From Streptomyces olivaceoviridis (GTDB taxonomy: Bacteria; Actinomycetota; Actinomycetes; Streptomycetales; Streptomycetaceae), in NCBI RefSeq assembly GCF_014650115.1, contig NZ_BMUI01000001.1, forward strand, positions 744,001 to 808,000: 64,000 nucleotides of DNA, given 5' to 3'. Below the pieces are notes generated by a model. The model saw only the letters and a list, made by a program, of their open reading frames with translations. It ran no database searches and had not been told where the DNA came from. Below are positions 18,570 to 27,264 of the stretch, piece by piece (position 1 is the stretch's first letter; every line of letters begins with the position of its first letter). The position numbers and the translations under genes are program-made.

Positions 18570-20369
18570 TCACCGCATGCGCGTGGCCCACTCCCGGACC
18601 TTCTCGATCCGCTGCCGCAACTGCCCCGCCGTGGCCTCCGCGCTCGGCGGCCCCCCGCACACCCGCCGCAGCTCGGTGTGGATCACGCCGTGCGGCTTGC
18701 CGCTCTGGTGCACATACGCGCCGACCAGCGTGTTCAGCTGCTTCCGCAGCTCCATCATCTCCTTGTGCGTGACCACCGGCCGCCGCTCGGCCGGCAGCTC
18801 CAGCAGGTCGGCCTCGGTGTCCGGCTTCTTCCGGCTGTGCGCGATCTGCCGGGCCTGCCGCTTCTGCAACAGCAACTGCACCTGCTCGGGCTCCAGCAGC
18901 CCCGGAATCCCCAGGTAGTCCTGCTCCTCTTCACTCCCGGGGTGCGCCTGCATGCCGAACTCGGCGCCGTCGTAGAGCACCCGGTCGAAGACGGCGTCGG
19001 ACTCCAGCGCCTCGAACGGCAGCATGTCCTGCTCGCCGGTGTCCTCGTCCTGCTCCTTGTTCGCCTCCTCCATCTCCTTCTCGGATTCGGCGTACGGGTC
19101 CTCCTCGCCCTCCTTCTTCGGCTTGTCGAGGGCGTGGTCCCGCTCCTTCTCCATCTCGTTGGCGAAGGTCAGCAGGTCGGGCACGGTCGGCAGGAACACG
19201 GACGCGGTCTCGCCGCGCCGCCGGGACCGTACGAAACGCCCGACGGCCTGTGCGAAGAACAGGGGCGTCGAGATGGTCGTCGCGTACACGCCCACCGCGA
19301 GCCGGGGCACGTCGACCCCCTCGGACACCATCCGCACGGCGACCATCCACCGGTCGTCGCTCGCGCTGAACTCGTCGATCCGCTTCGACGCCCCGGCGTC
19401 GTCGGACAGCACGAGCGTCGCCTTCGTCCCGGTGATCTCCCGGATGAGCTTGGCGTACGCGCGCGCGGAGTCCTGGTCGGTGGCGATGACGAGCGCGCCC
19501 GCGTCCGGGATGGCCTTGCGGACCTCGGTCAGCCGCTGGTCGGCGGCGCGCAGCACGCTCGGCATCCAGTCGCCGCGCGGGTCGAGGGCCGTACGCCAGG
19601 CCTGGCTGATCGCGTCCTTGGTCATCGGCTCGCCGAGCCGCGCGGCGACCTCGTCGCCGGCCTTGGTCCGCCAGCGCATGTTGCCGCTGTAGGAGAGGAA
19701 GATCACCGGCCGGACGACCCCGTCCGACAACGCCGACCCGTAGCCGTACGTGTAGTCGGCCGCGGACCGCCGGATCCCGTCCGCCCCCTCCTCGTAGGTC
19801 ACGAAGGGGATGGGGTTGGTGTCGGACCGGAACGGCGTACCGGTCAGCGCGAGACGCCGCGTCGCCGGCTCGAAGGCCTCCAGACACGCCTCGCCCCAGG
19901 ACTTGGAGTCGCCGGCGTGGTGGATCTCGTCCAGGATCACCAGCGTCTTGCGCTGCTCGACCCGGTTGCGGTGCAGCATCGGACGCACCCCGACACCGGC
20001 GTACGTCACGGCCACGCCGTCGTACTCCCTGCCGAGCGGGCCCGCGCTGTACTCCGGGTCGAGCTTGATCCCTATCCGGCCCGCGGCCTCGGCCCACTGC
20101 TTCTTCAGGTGCTCGGTGGGCGCGACCACGGTCACCTGCTGTACGACGTGGTGGTGCAGGAGCCAGGAGGCGAGCGTCAGCGCGAAGGTCGTCTTGCCGG
20201 CGCCGGGCGTGGCGACGGCGAGGAAGTCACGCGGCTGCTCCTGGACGTACTTCTCCATCGCCCCCTGCTGCCAGGCGCGCAGCTTGCTGGCGGTACCCCA
20301 GGGGGCCCTGCCCGGGAAGGCGGGCGAGAGGTGGTGGGAGGAAGCGGACGAGGCGGCGGTGGTAGTCAC
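18570..20369 (-). CDS. SF2 DEAD/DEAH-box helicase
   Basis: About 599 aa. Motifs in order: a Walker A with ATPGAGKTTFAL (about residue 55), Walker B ILDEIHH, LTGTPFRSD, and motif VI QAVGRFVRSRRRG. The last follows an unusually explicit SEGVDVPRL segment typical of the type III restriction/RecG-like SF2 subgroup. A highly acidic Glu/Lys-rich insertion (KPKKEGEEDPYAESEKEMEE) follows, then a C-terminal basic helical region. It probably acts on nucleic acid in repair or RNA metabolism; the substrate is unknown. The start at GTG 20369 (VTTTAASS) is a judgement; an in-frame GTG at 20414 is possible. Confidence 0.9.
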   Translation of the reverse strand: MTTTAASSASSHHLSPAFPGRAPWGTASKLRAWQQGAMEKYVQEQPRDFLAVATPGAGKTTFALTLASWLLHHHVVQQVTVVAPTEHLKKQWAEAAGRIGIKLDPEYSAGPLGREYDGVAVTYAGVGVRPMLHRNRVEQRKTLVILDEIHHAGDSKSWGEACLEAFEPATRRLALTGTPFRSDTNPIPFVTYEEGADGIRRSAADYTYGYGSALSDGVVRPVIFLSYSGNMRWRTKAGDEVAARLGEPMTKDAISQAWRTALDPRGDWMPSVLRAADQRLTEVRKAIPDAGALVIATDQDSARAYAKLIREITGTKATLVLSDDAGASKRIDEFSASDDRWMVAVRMVSEGVDVPRLAVGVYATTISTPLFFAQAVGRFVRSRRRGETASVFLPTVPDLLTFANEMEKERDHALDKPKKEGEEDPYAESEKEMEEANKEQDEDTGEQDMLPFEALESDAVFDRVLYDGAEFGMQAHPGSEEEQDYLGIPGLLEPEQVQLLLQKRQARQIAHSRKKPDTEADLLELPAERRPVVTHKEMMELRKQLNTLVGAYVHQSGKPHGVIHTELRRVCGGPPSAEATAGQLRQRIEKVREWATRMR

Positions 20370-20536
20370 GGTCTCCGAGCGGGGTAGGGCGGCTACGTAT
20401 GACAACCGGGCCACCCTACCGGCGCCGCCCTGCGCTCAACGCGCGGACGACCCCGGGTCGCCCGCGGGTGGGAGCGACGTCACAACAGCCCCGACCACCC
20501 CACCGCACCCACGGCCCGACCGCGCTCACCGCCCCC

Positions 20537-21982
20537 TCACCGCGTCGGCGCCGACCCCTCCCGCAGCCGCGTGGTCACCCAGGCACCCGCCACCGCCACC
20601 GCCGCCATCGGCAGGAAGACGGCGGCGAAGGCGGCGGGATGCCCGCCACCGGCCCCCGTCGTGGCCGCGGTGCTGCCGCCGCCCAGGGCCGCGAAGGCCG
20701 CGCCGGTGGCCGCCAGGAGCACGACGTTGGAGAGGGCGTCGGAGATCTGGAGCGCGGCGGAGTTGGCGCCGGCCTCCTCCGGGGCGGACAGCTGGAGCAG
20801 CAGCACGCTGGTGGAGGAGATCACCAGGCCCATCCCGAAGCAGCCGACGCCCCAGGCGACGGCCACGGTCCACACGGGCACGGAGTGCAGGAGCACGCTC
20901 GGCGCGGTGACGATCGCGACGGCGACCAGCACCATCCCCACGGTCATCAGCCGCTCCCGGTGCGGCGCCAGGCGCGGCCGGGACTGCACGAACGAGCCCA
21001 GCGCCCACGTCCCGCCGCCGGCCGCCAGCGAGAACCCGGCGAGCGTCGGGGACAGCCCGCGCTGCGTGACCAGCATCAGCGGCACGAAGGACTCGGCGGC
21101 GACGAAGGACCCCGCGGACAGCCCGCGCAGCAGCACCACGCAGGGCAGGCCGCGGGCGGCCCGGTAGGTGCCGTGGGGCAGCAGCCCGAGCACGGCGGGC
21201 ACCAGCAGGGCCGCCCCGGCCAGTCCCGGGAGCAGGGCGAGGGGCCGTAGGTCCTGGGCGGCGTACTGGAGGAGCCCGGCGCCCAGGGAGATCCCGAACG
21301 CGAGCCGGATGCGCCGCCGGTCGAAGGAGCCGGGGCCGGCCTCCGCGTCCACCGGGCCGGCCGCCCGCCGCCGTATCTGGGGCAGGGCGAGGGCGAGCGG
21401 GAACACGACGAGGACCGGGATGCCGAGGAAGACCCAGCGCCAGCCGAGGTGCTCGGTGACGGCGCCGGAGGCGAGGGGACCGACGATCGAGGGGACCACC
21501 CAGCCGGCGGCGAAGGAGGCCATGATCGCGGGCCGCAACCGCTCCGGATAGGCGCGGCCCACGACGACGTACAACGCCACGATGACCAGCCCGCCCCCGA
21601 GCCCCTGCACGGCCCGCCCCAGGATGAACATCCACATGACCTGCGCGGTCCCGGCGACGACGAGGCCCACCGCGAAGGCCGCGATGCCGGTCGTCAGCGC
21701 CCCGAGCGGGCCGCGCCGATCGGACCACTGCCCGGCGAGCACCATCCCGAAGAGGCTGGTGGTGAAGTACCCCGAGAAGGCGAACGCGTACAGCGCCAGT
21801 CCGTCCAGCTCTCGCGCGGCGACCGGCATGGCGGTCCCCACGGCCGTCGCCTCGAACGCGATGAGGACCACGACGGAGACGATTCCGACGCTGAGCGCCC
21901 GGTACGCCCTGCTCAGCACACCGCCGTCCTGCTCGGCGGGCGGATCGAGGACGGCGGGCTCACGGGATCCAAGGGCACTCAT
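20537..21982 (-). CDS. MFS transporter (DHA2/14-helix-like drug exporter type)
   Basis: 481 aa with about 12-14 hydrophobic helices. The family motif A between helices 2 and 3 reads GQWSDRRGPLGAL, and helix 5 carries the GLGGGLVIVALYVVVGRAY antiporter-type motif C region. This fits proton-driven efflux; the substrate is unknown. The start at 21982 (MSALGSREP) is chosen over 22009 because it lies nearer to the first helix, though neither has a strong ribosome binding site. It stands alone between the helicase and tRNA-Cys. Confidence 0.88.
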   Translation of the reverse strand: MSALGSREPAVLDPPAEQDGGVLSRAYRALSVGIVSVVVLIAFEATAVGTAMPVAARELDGLALYAFAFSGYFTTSLFGMVLAGQWSDRRGPLGALTTGIAAFAVGLVVAGTAQVMWMFILGRAVQGLGGGLVIVALYVVVGRAYPERLRPAIMASFAAGWVVPSIVGPLASGAVTEHLGWRWVFLGIPVLVVFPLALALPQIRRRAAGPVDAEAGPGSFDRRRIRLAFGISLGAGLLQYAAQDLRPLALLPGLAGAALLVPAVLGLLPHGTYRAARGLPCVVLLRGLSAGSFVAAESFVPLMLVTQRGLSPTLAGFSLAAGGGTWALGSFVQSRPRLAPHRERLMTVGMVLVAVAIVTAPSVLLHSVPVWTVAVAWGVGCFGMGLVISSTSVLLLQLSAPEEAGANSAALQISDALSNVVLLAATGAAFAALGGGSTAATTGAGGGHPAAFAAVFLPMAAVAVAGAWVTTRLREGSAPTR

Positions 21983-22160
21983 GTGCGACAGAGTAAGGCC
22001 CACAGCCACCTTTGGCCCCTGTCAGGAGTCCGACCCTCACTAGGCCCTTGGTCGTACGCCCCGCCCCGCTTCATGAACGGCACATGGCAGTCCCGTTGCA
22101 CCCCACCCCATCCCCTTGAGCCCCCGGCCCCGGCCCCCGTACGTTCTTGAACACGGACAC

Positions 22161-22232
22161 GGCCGTGTGCCCGAGTGGTTCAGGGACTCGCCTGCAAAGC
22201 GAGTTACGCGGGTTCGATTCCCGCCACGGCCT
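22161..22232 (+). tRNA. tRNA-Cys (anticodon GCA)
   Basis: A 72-nt cloverleaf: acceptor GGCCGTG/CACGGCC, D stem CCC/GGG, anticodon stem CTCGC/GCGAG with loop CTGCAAA (anticodon GCA), and T arm GCGGG-TTCGATT-CCCGC. The discriminator is T, as expected for tRNA-Cys. CCA is not encoded. Confidence 0.97.
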
Positions 22233-22257
22233 CTGATGCCCGAACCAGGCGGAACGG

Positions 22258-22289
22258 AAGGGCGGCACCCCGTGCGGGATGCCGCCCTT
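22258..22289. terminator. Terminator hairpin after tRNA-Cys
   Basis: A 15-bp stem with one mismatch (AAGGGCGGCACCCCG / CGGGATGCCGCCCTT) between the tRNA and the convergent DUF397 gene; probably bidirectional. Confidence 0.8.
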
Positions 22290-22301
22290 TCCTCTGTCGC
22301 C

Positions 22302-22511
22302 TCAGCTGCGGGACGCGTACGAGACGAAGTCCGTCCAGGCGTCCGACGCGACGGCGAGTTGCGGGCCACCGAGGGACTTCGAGTCACGGACGTGCACCTC
22401 GCGGGGAGTGACGGCCACCTCGACGCACGACTCGCCGTTGGTGCCGCCGCTGTAGCTGCTCTTGAACCATGCCAGTTCGGAGGGGTGCCCGGCGGAGGCC
22501 TCGCGCATCAT
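22302..22511 (-). CDS. DUF397 protein, partner of the interrupted XRE regulator
   Basis: 69 aa. The family core is present: WFKSSYSGGTNGESCVEVA, then VHVRDSKSLGGPQL and the terminal WTDFVSYA. DUF397 proteins pair with XRE/DUF5753 regulators in Streptomyces (the WhiJ/AbaA type) and are thought to act as their antagonists. The start codon overlaps the XRE stop codon (22508-22511), and GGGAGA lies 5 nt upstream of the ATG, so its translation was probably coupled to the XRE gene. With that gene disrupted, its expression and role are uncertain. Confidence 0.9.
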   Translation of the reverse strand: MMREASAGHPSELAWFKSSYSGGTNGESCVEVAVTPREVHVRDSKSLGGPQLAVASDAWTDFVSYASRS

Positions 22512-23183
22512 GTCTCTCCCAGCAGTTTCTGGATGAAGGCAAGCGACTCCCGGGGTGGGAGGGCCTGCGCCCGGATGGTGCCGTACTGCAACTCCAGGAT
22601 GCGGAGCTGCTTCGGGTCGGAGACGGGCCGGCCGTTGAACAGGCCGTCGGAACGGCCCACCGCCTTGCCGTCCGAGAACTTCAGCAGCTCGATCCTGCCG
22701 TCCAGCCCGGGGTGGGCGTCGGTGTTCGTCGGCATGACCTGGAGCGAGACGCTGTTCAACTGCCCCACCTCCAGCAGATGTTCGAGCTGCCGACGCCACA
22801 CCATTGTGCCTCCGACTTGCCGGCGCAGCGGCGCTTCCTCCAGCACGAAGTGGATCGATGGGGCCGGTACACGCTCGAAGACCGACCTCCGGGCCAAGCG
22901 GGCGGCCACCATGCGTTCCACGTCATCCGGCGAGTACGGTGGCTGCGCGGCCCCGATCACGGCTCGTGCATGCTCGGCCGTCTGTAGAAGTCCGGCGATG
23001 ATGTTGCACTCGTACAGGCCGATCTCCACCGCCTTGGCCTCCATCTCCGCCAGGGCGCGCACCTTCTTCGGGTAGCGGACCTTCTGCACGTCCTCCTTCA
23101 TCGCCGAGAGCAGGCCGCCGGCTCCCAGGACGTCATCGGCCCTGTCCAGGTACTCGGGCCGGGGAATCCGCTTTCCGCTCTCG
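22508..23183 (-). pseudogene. XRE/DUF5753 regulator, downstream exon (interrupted by group II intron)
   Basis: This is the 3' part of a helix-turn-helix regulator. It resumes at the last HTH helix (IESGKRIPRPEYLDRADDVL) and continues through the whole DUF5753 domain (IIAGLLQTAEHARAVI, VERMVAARLARRSVF, ISVSLQVMPTNT-like region, FIQKLLGET end). The upstream exon lies at 25675-25875, separated by a 2491-bp group II intron. Joining exon end AAGAT to exon start CGAGAGCGG restores the frame K-I-E-S-G-K-R exactly, which fixes the insertion point. A separate frameshift in the upstream exon means that even spliced mRNA would not give the full protein. Confidence 0.88.
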
Positions 23184-23191
23184 GTCGGGTA

Positions 23192-23260
23192 GCCGGGGCC
23201 CATTGCTGGGACCCCGGCCCCCTCAGAACCGGGCATGCGGTTTTCACCGCACCACGGCTC
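23192..23260 (-). ncRNA. Group II intron domains V and VI
   Basis: Domain V reads GAGCCGTGGTGCGGTGAAAA then CCGCATGCCCGGTTC, with the catalytic bulge and the GAAA-type tetraloop. Domain VI is a GCCGGGGTCCC/GGGCCCCGGC hairpin. The unpaired A in the CTACCCGAC tail, 7 nt from the 3' splice site, is the likely branch point. Confidence 0.85.
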
Positions 23261-23267
23261 AAGCAGG

Positions 23268-25022
23268 TCACATGGGCCTGCCCGCATCCGCGCCTTCGAG
23301 CGCGTGATGTTGCTGGTGGCATTGCGAGTGGAGGAGTTCGAGGTTCTTCAGGTCGTTCCCGCCGCCGTGCTTTCGGTGCACGATGTGGTGCACGTTCAGC
23401 GTCCGGCGGACGGCGTCGAACCAGGACACCCAGTCGTGCACGTTGTCCGGTTCGAACTCAGCTCCTTCGACGAGATCGAGGCCGCATCGTGCGCATCGGC
23501 CCTTCTGGCGGACGGCAAGAGTCTGGACGAACTTGTTCTCCAGTCTCAGTTTTGTCCGCTTGGCCGCACGTTCGGCCCAGTAGTCGGCCAGCGCCGGGTC
23601 GTCCTTGGAATGGGCTCCAAGGACCAGCACATGCCGGACGATTCTGGTCATGGCGGCGGGCTTGATATGCACTGAGCCTTCTCCGAAGATCCAGCGGTTC
23701 TCACTCCCGGGAATCCGCTTGTCCCAGTACCGGGCCGCGATCCACTGCTTTCCCTTCCGTCGATGCTGTCTGCTCGCCCAGTTCCACAACTGTCCGAACA
23801 TGATCCGATCGATGTCGTTGAAAGCCCTCTTGGAGCTCCAGGGTCGGTAGTACATGGTCCATCCCCGGACGAACGAGTTCATCGCGCGGATCAGGCGATC
23901 CGCTGGACTGCCCCGATGCGTCCGGGCGATTTCCCGGATACGTTCCCTGGCCTTCATTACCGCGTCCTTGCTCGGTGTCACAAGGGTGTAGCCGTTGGCA
24001 TAGGTCCGAATCGTGCACCCGAGGAAGTCAAAGCCGTCCGTGAGGTGTCGGACTTTCGTCTTCTCCTCATTGAAGGCCAGCCCTCTGGGCGTGAACCATT
24101 CCTTCAGCCGCCGGTATGCCTCGTGTGCGGCTTGCTCCGTGTGACAGATGACCACGAAGTCGTCCGCGTACCGCACAAGTGCCGGAGAGTCTTCCTTGAT
24201 GACGCGGGAACCCCGCTGCTTCTTCCAGGAGACCCCGGCTGCCTCTTCCATTCCGTGCAGAGCGATGTTGAGCAGGAGCGGACTGATGACCCCTCCTTGC
24301 GGGGTGCCTTCCACCGTCGGTGCGAAGACCCCCCTGTCCATCACTCCGGCCTTCAGCCATCCCTTGATCGCGTCCCTGGCGGGGAAGCTGCCGATGGACC
24401 GCATCAGGTGCGCATGGTCGATCCGGTCGAACGCCGCCGACAGGTCGGCGTCCAGCACCCATCTCCGGAGGCTGGCAGGCTTGCCCACCACCTGGAAGAT
24501 GGCCGCCAGGGCGTCATGACATCCCCGGCCGGGGCGGAAGCCGTAGCTTCGCGCCTCGAAACGCGCCTCCCACTCAGGTTCCAGGGCGTTCTTCACCCTG
24601 GCCTGGTGGACCCGGTCCCGGATGACCGGGATACCGAGCGGGCGCGTTTTCCCATTCGCCTTTGGAATCTGTACTCGCTTGACCGGGCGGGGCCGGGTGG
24701 CCCCATCCCGCAGGAGATGACGGGCGAGCCGACCCCGCAACTTCGGGTTCAGCGCCGTTTCCCCATCTACTCCAGCGGTCTTCCGCCCCCGACTCACCTG
24801 CGTGACCCGCCGCACGCTGAGCAGCGTGTTCGCAGCCGACCTCATCATGAGCTTCTGGAGGTTTCGGACCTTCTTCATGTCACCAGCTTGGGCGGCCTTG
24901 AAGATCCTCTGTCGCAATCTCGTTACTTCACGGTCGACCCGGCCCCAGTCGATCTGGTGCCAGGCGTCCGCGTCGTCGACAGCTCCGTTCCAGAAGGGAG
25001 CCGATCCATTCTCATGTTCCAC
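23268..25022 (-). CDS. ltrA: Group II intron-encoded reverse transcriptase/maturase with HNH endonuclease
   Basis: About 584 aa. RT domains run from QIPKANGKTRPLGIP through SYGFRPGRGCHDA, DADLSAAFDRIDH, EGTPQGGVISPLLLNI and the catalytic YADD (LVRYADDFVVI). A maturase/thumb region follows (GFDFLGCTIRTYANG, NSFVRGWTMYYRP). The C-terminus is an HNH endonuclease with a zinc pair (CARCGLDL) and NVHHIVHRKHGGGNDLKNL. It promotes splicing and retrohoming of its intron. The GTG at 25022 with AGGGAGG upstream is preferred to a TTG at 25079. Confidence 0.93.
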   Translation of the reverse strand: MEHENGSAPFWNGAVDDADAWHQIDWGRVDREVTRLRQRIFKAAQAGDMKKVRNLQKLMMRSAANTLLSVRRVTQVSRGRKTAGVDGETALNPKLRGRLARHLLRDGATRPRPVKRVQIPKANGKTRPLGIPVIRDRVHQARVKNALEPEWEARFEARSYGFRPGRGCHDALAAIFQVVGKPASLRRWVLDADLSAAFDRIDHAHLMRSIGSFPARDAIKGWLKAGVMDRGVFAPTVEGTPQGGVISPLLLNIALHGMEEAAGVSWKKQRGSRVIKEDSPALVRYADDFVVICHTEQAAHEAYRRLKEWFTPRGLAFNEEKTKVRHLTDGFDFLGCTIRTYANGYTLVTPSKDAVMKARERIREIARTHRGSPADRLIRAMNSFVRGWTMYYRPWSSKRAFNDIDRIMFGQLWNWASRQHRRKGKQWIAARYWDKRIPGSENRWIFGEGSVHIKPAAMTRIVRHVLVLGAHSKDDPALADYWAERAAKRTKLRLENKFVQTLAVRQKGRCARCGLDLVEGAEFEPDNVHDWVSWFDAVRRTLNVHHIVHRKHGGGNDLKNLELLHSQCHQQHHALEGADAGRPM

Positions 25023-25674
25023 GCGCCCTCCCTGTCTAACTTGCACTGTCGTGAACTCGATTCGTCGTCGGTACTTCAAAGACCCACCCGGTCCGCTTGG
25101 GCGTCCTTTCGGACCCGGGCATCAGCCCGGTATCCGCCGAGTTATAGCCGGAGGGTGGAGTCCCTGTACCCGACCTTTCCCCTTGCCTTTCGGCGTGGCG
25201 GCATTCGCTTCTCGAACCATCCTTTTCCCGCAGAGGAGTTCAGCCTTCGTTGCCTCCGGCCTACCCAGAGGGACCTCTACGGGTTTTCCCTGTTCCACAC
25301 ACACGAGATACGTCCGGGGTGGGCGCCCTCTCTGACCCGGGAGCCGCGGTGACCTACTCCAGATAATCCAGATGCCGTCCGGAGTCGCGTAGGGGTTCTC
25401 ACCCGATAGCTCCTAGACCGCCTCGACTGATCCCACTGAGGCGGCTGATCTTTACGAGTCCTCATCAAGGGTTCACTTGTGTTCACCCGTCCGGACTTTC
25501 CCCGACCCGTACCGATCCAGTGGTCGTCTCGGCCTTCGGTCTGTTGGCCAGGCTCCGCACCGAGGAATTACTTCCTCCGCACGCTGGCTGGGGAATCGAC
25601 CAGTTGGTCACAGGTCGAAAGCGTCGATATCTCCATCCCAACGCTTACTCGGTTGTGCGGCTTTCAGGTCGCAC

Positions 25675-25875
25675 ATCTTGTAGACCATGTCCTCCCCGTA
25701 GCCGACGGCCTTGGCGAAGTCACCGGCTCCTCATGCCCACCGCTTCCCGGCGCAGCTTCAACTGCCGTCCGACAGTGGCGATGACGGCGATGCCCCACTC
25801 GTCGTCCGGGTCGACCTGCCAGCCCCGCTCACTCATCTCGCCCTTGAGCGTCTCCGCAGCCGCGTCGACCGCCAT
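25675..25875 (-). pseudogene. XRE/DUF5753 regulator, upstream exon with frameshift
   Basis: The 5' part of the interrupted regulator. The ATG at 25875 has GGAGG 7 nt upstream. The sequence reads WGIAVIATVGRQLKLRREAVGMRSR then stops. Deleting one A in ATGAGGAGCCGGTGAC restores GMRAGDFAKAVGYGEDMVYK, the expected HTH sequence leading into the intron insertion point. So the gene carries a +1 frameshift besides the intron. Sequencing error is the alternative. Confidence 0.85.
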
Positions 25876-25978
25876 GCGCACCCCTCCGTCACCGTGCGTG
25901 TCTGCACCAACACGGACCACGGTAGGGATTGCAGCCACGCTCAGTGACCGGAATCGGGGAAATCATCGCGGTCTGAGG

Positions 25979-27136
25979 TCAGAACACCCCGCCCGCCTCG
26001 TCCTGGAAGAGGTTTGTCCAGTAGTGCCAGGTCGTGTCCGGTGCGGTGCCCGTCGGGTCGATCGAGTGGAGGGTGTGGATCATCAGGGCGACCAGGTGGT
26101 CGTAGGCGTGGGTGGACAGTTCGTGGGACAGGTGGGCGTCGATCGTGCGCTCGTGGTGGATGAGCCACAGGGTGAAGGCCAGGGTGGAGACGTCGGTGTT
26201 GAGGGGGTAGAGCGTCGCCTCCGGCTCGTTGAAGGTGAGGACCGCGCCCGTTCTGCCGTCGATCACCAGGCTGTTGTCCTCCAGGAGGTGGCCGAGGCGG
26301 ATCAGGTGGTCGCAGTGGGCCGGGAGTTCGGCGAGGGGGTAGTCGGGGCGTTCCTGGGTGACGTACTCGCGGAGCGTGGGGAGCGGGACGTCCGTGTCGG
26401 CGTGGAAGAAGACCGCCTCCTCCGGCAGGCCCGTCTCGCGCAGGAAGCGGCGGGTCGGCTCGTGGGTGAGCGTCCTCGGGAAGTCGACCTCCTCGAAGCG
26501 GGCCACCCTGCCGTGCCCGAACTGCTGGTCCAGGACGCGCGCGGGGACGTCCAGGGTGAGGCCCGATGCCGTGCCGGGGCCGGCGATGAGGGAGAGCGGG
26601 CGGATCAGGGCCGCCGCCTTCCAGTACGGCGGGACCTCGCCGCCCGTGCCCTCCTCGAAGAGGGTGAGGAGGCGACGGGAGGCCTCGGTCACGGTCCTGG
26701 GGCCGTACTGGCCCGCGAGGGCGGCGAACCGGCCGCGCAGGCCCGCCAGTTCCTCGGTGACCGCGGCGAAGCGCAGCAGCGTGTTCAGGGAGGGCGCGAA
26801 GGGGCACGGGTCGGACGCGTCGAAGAGGTAGGCCGTCGTCAGCTCGCCCGTGGCGCCGTCGAGCAGGATCGACTGGCGCTCCATGCCGGCCGGGGTGAGC
26901 AGTTCGCCGATGACCAGGCGGCCCCGCAGTTCCTCCGCCAGGTGGAAGGGGCTGTCGGCGGCGTCGGCGAGCGTGCGCAGGCCGTACGTGCGCAGCGGGG
27001 AGAAGGTCAGCAGGGCGGTCTCCGCGGGCAGTCCGGCGCCCGCGAGCAGGCCGCGCGTCGGCGCGTGCGTGACGTAGCGGTCCAGTTCCGCCTCGGTCAG
27101 CGTGATCGCCGGAACTTCGGCGTCCGTCGTACTCAT
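25979..27136 (-). CDS. Tandem SUKH-4-like immunity protein
   Basis: 385 aa, cytoplasmic. Two homologous halves are visible. Residues 24-38 (HAPTRGLLAGAGLPA) match residues 225-239 (HEPTRRFLRETGLPE), and the later LVIGELL / LIRLGHLL, LLDGATGEL / VIDGRTGAV and LNTLLRFAAV / VSTLAFTLWLI segments align in order. Both halves resemble the SUKH (SMI1/KNR4) immunity superfamily, closest to SUKH-4, which neutralises polymorphic toxins. No toxin gene is adjacent, so it may be an orphan immunity gene or have a housekeeping role. The start at 27136 (MSTTDAEV) is the only clear one. Confidence 0.75.
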   Translation of the reverse strand: MSTTDAEVPAITLTEAELDRYVTHAPTRGLLAGAGLPAETALLTFSPLRTYGLRTLADAADSPFHLAEELRGRLVIGELLTPAGMERQSILLDGATGELTTAYLFDASDPCPFAPSLNTLLRFAAVTEELAGLRGRFAALAGQYGPRTVTEASRRLLTLFEEGTGGEVPPYWKAAALIRPLSLIAGPGTASGLTLDVPARVLDQQFGHGRVARFEEVDFPRTLTHEPTRRFLRETGLPEEAVFFHADTDVPLPTLREYVTQERPDYPLAELPAHCDHLIRLGHLLEDNSLVIDGRTGAVLTFNEPEATLYPLNTDVSTLAFTLWLIHHERTIDAHLSHELSTHAYDHLVALMIHTLHSIDPTGTAPDTTWHYWTNLFQDEAGGVF

Positions 27137-27264
27137 CGCTCCCCCGCGATCTCCCGGTGCGTGGCAGGCCCGCGTACCCCGTCGTACGCCGGCTCCGGGC
27201 AGGTGCCCCCACTGCTCGGCACACTACGCCGCCCCACTGACAACGACCCTCGCGAGGAAGGACG

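Larger units (their letters stand above)
23184..25674 (-). mobile_element. Group II intron (2491 bp) with RT-HNH maturase
   Basis: The intron starts with the group II 5' consensus GTGCGACC at 25674 and ends with TACCCGAC at 23184. Between 25674 and about 25023 lie the structured domains I-IV region; domain IV then carries the maturase gene. Domain V (23226-23260) and domain VI (23192-23222) follow the maturase stop. Both ends are fixed by the interrupted host gene, whose reading frame is restored on excision. The insertion is in the same strand sense as the host gene, so splicing from the host mRNA is possible. Length, RT and HNH domains indicate a retrohoming-competent element. Confidence 0.92.
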
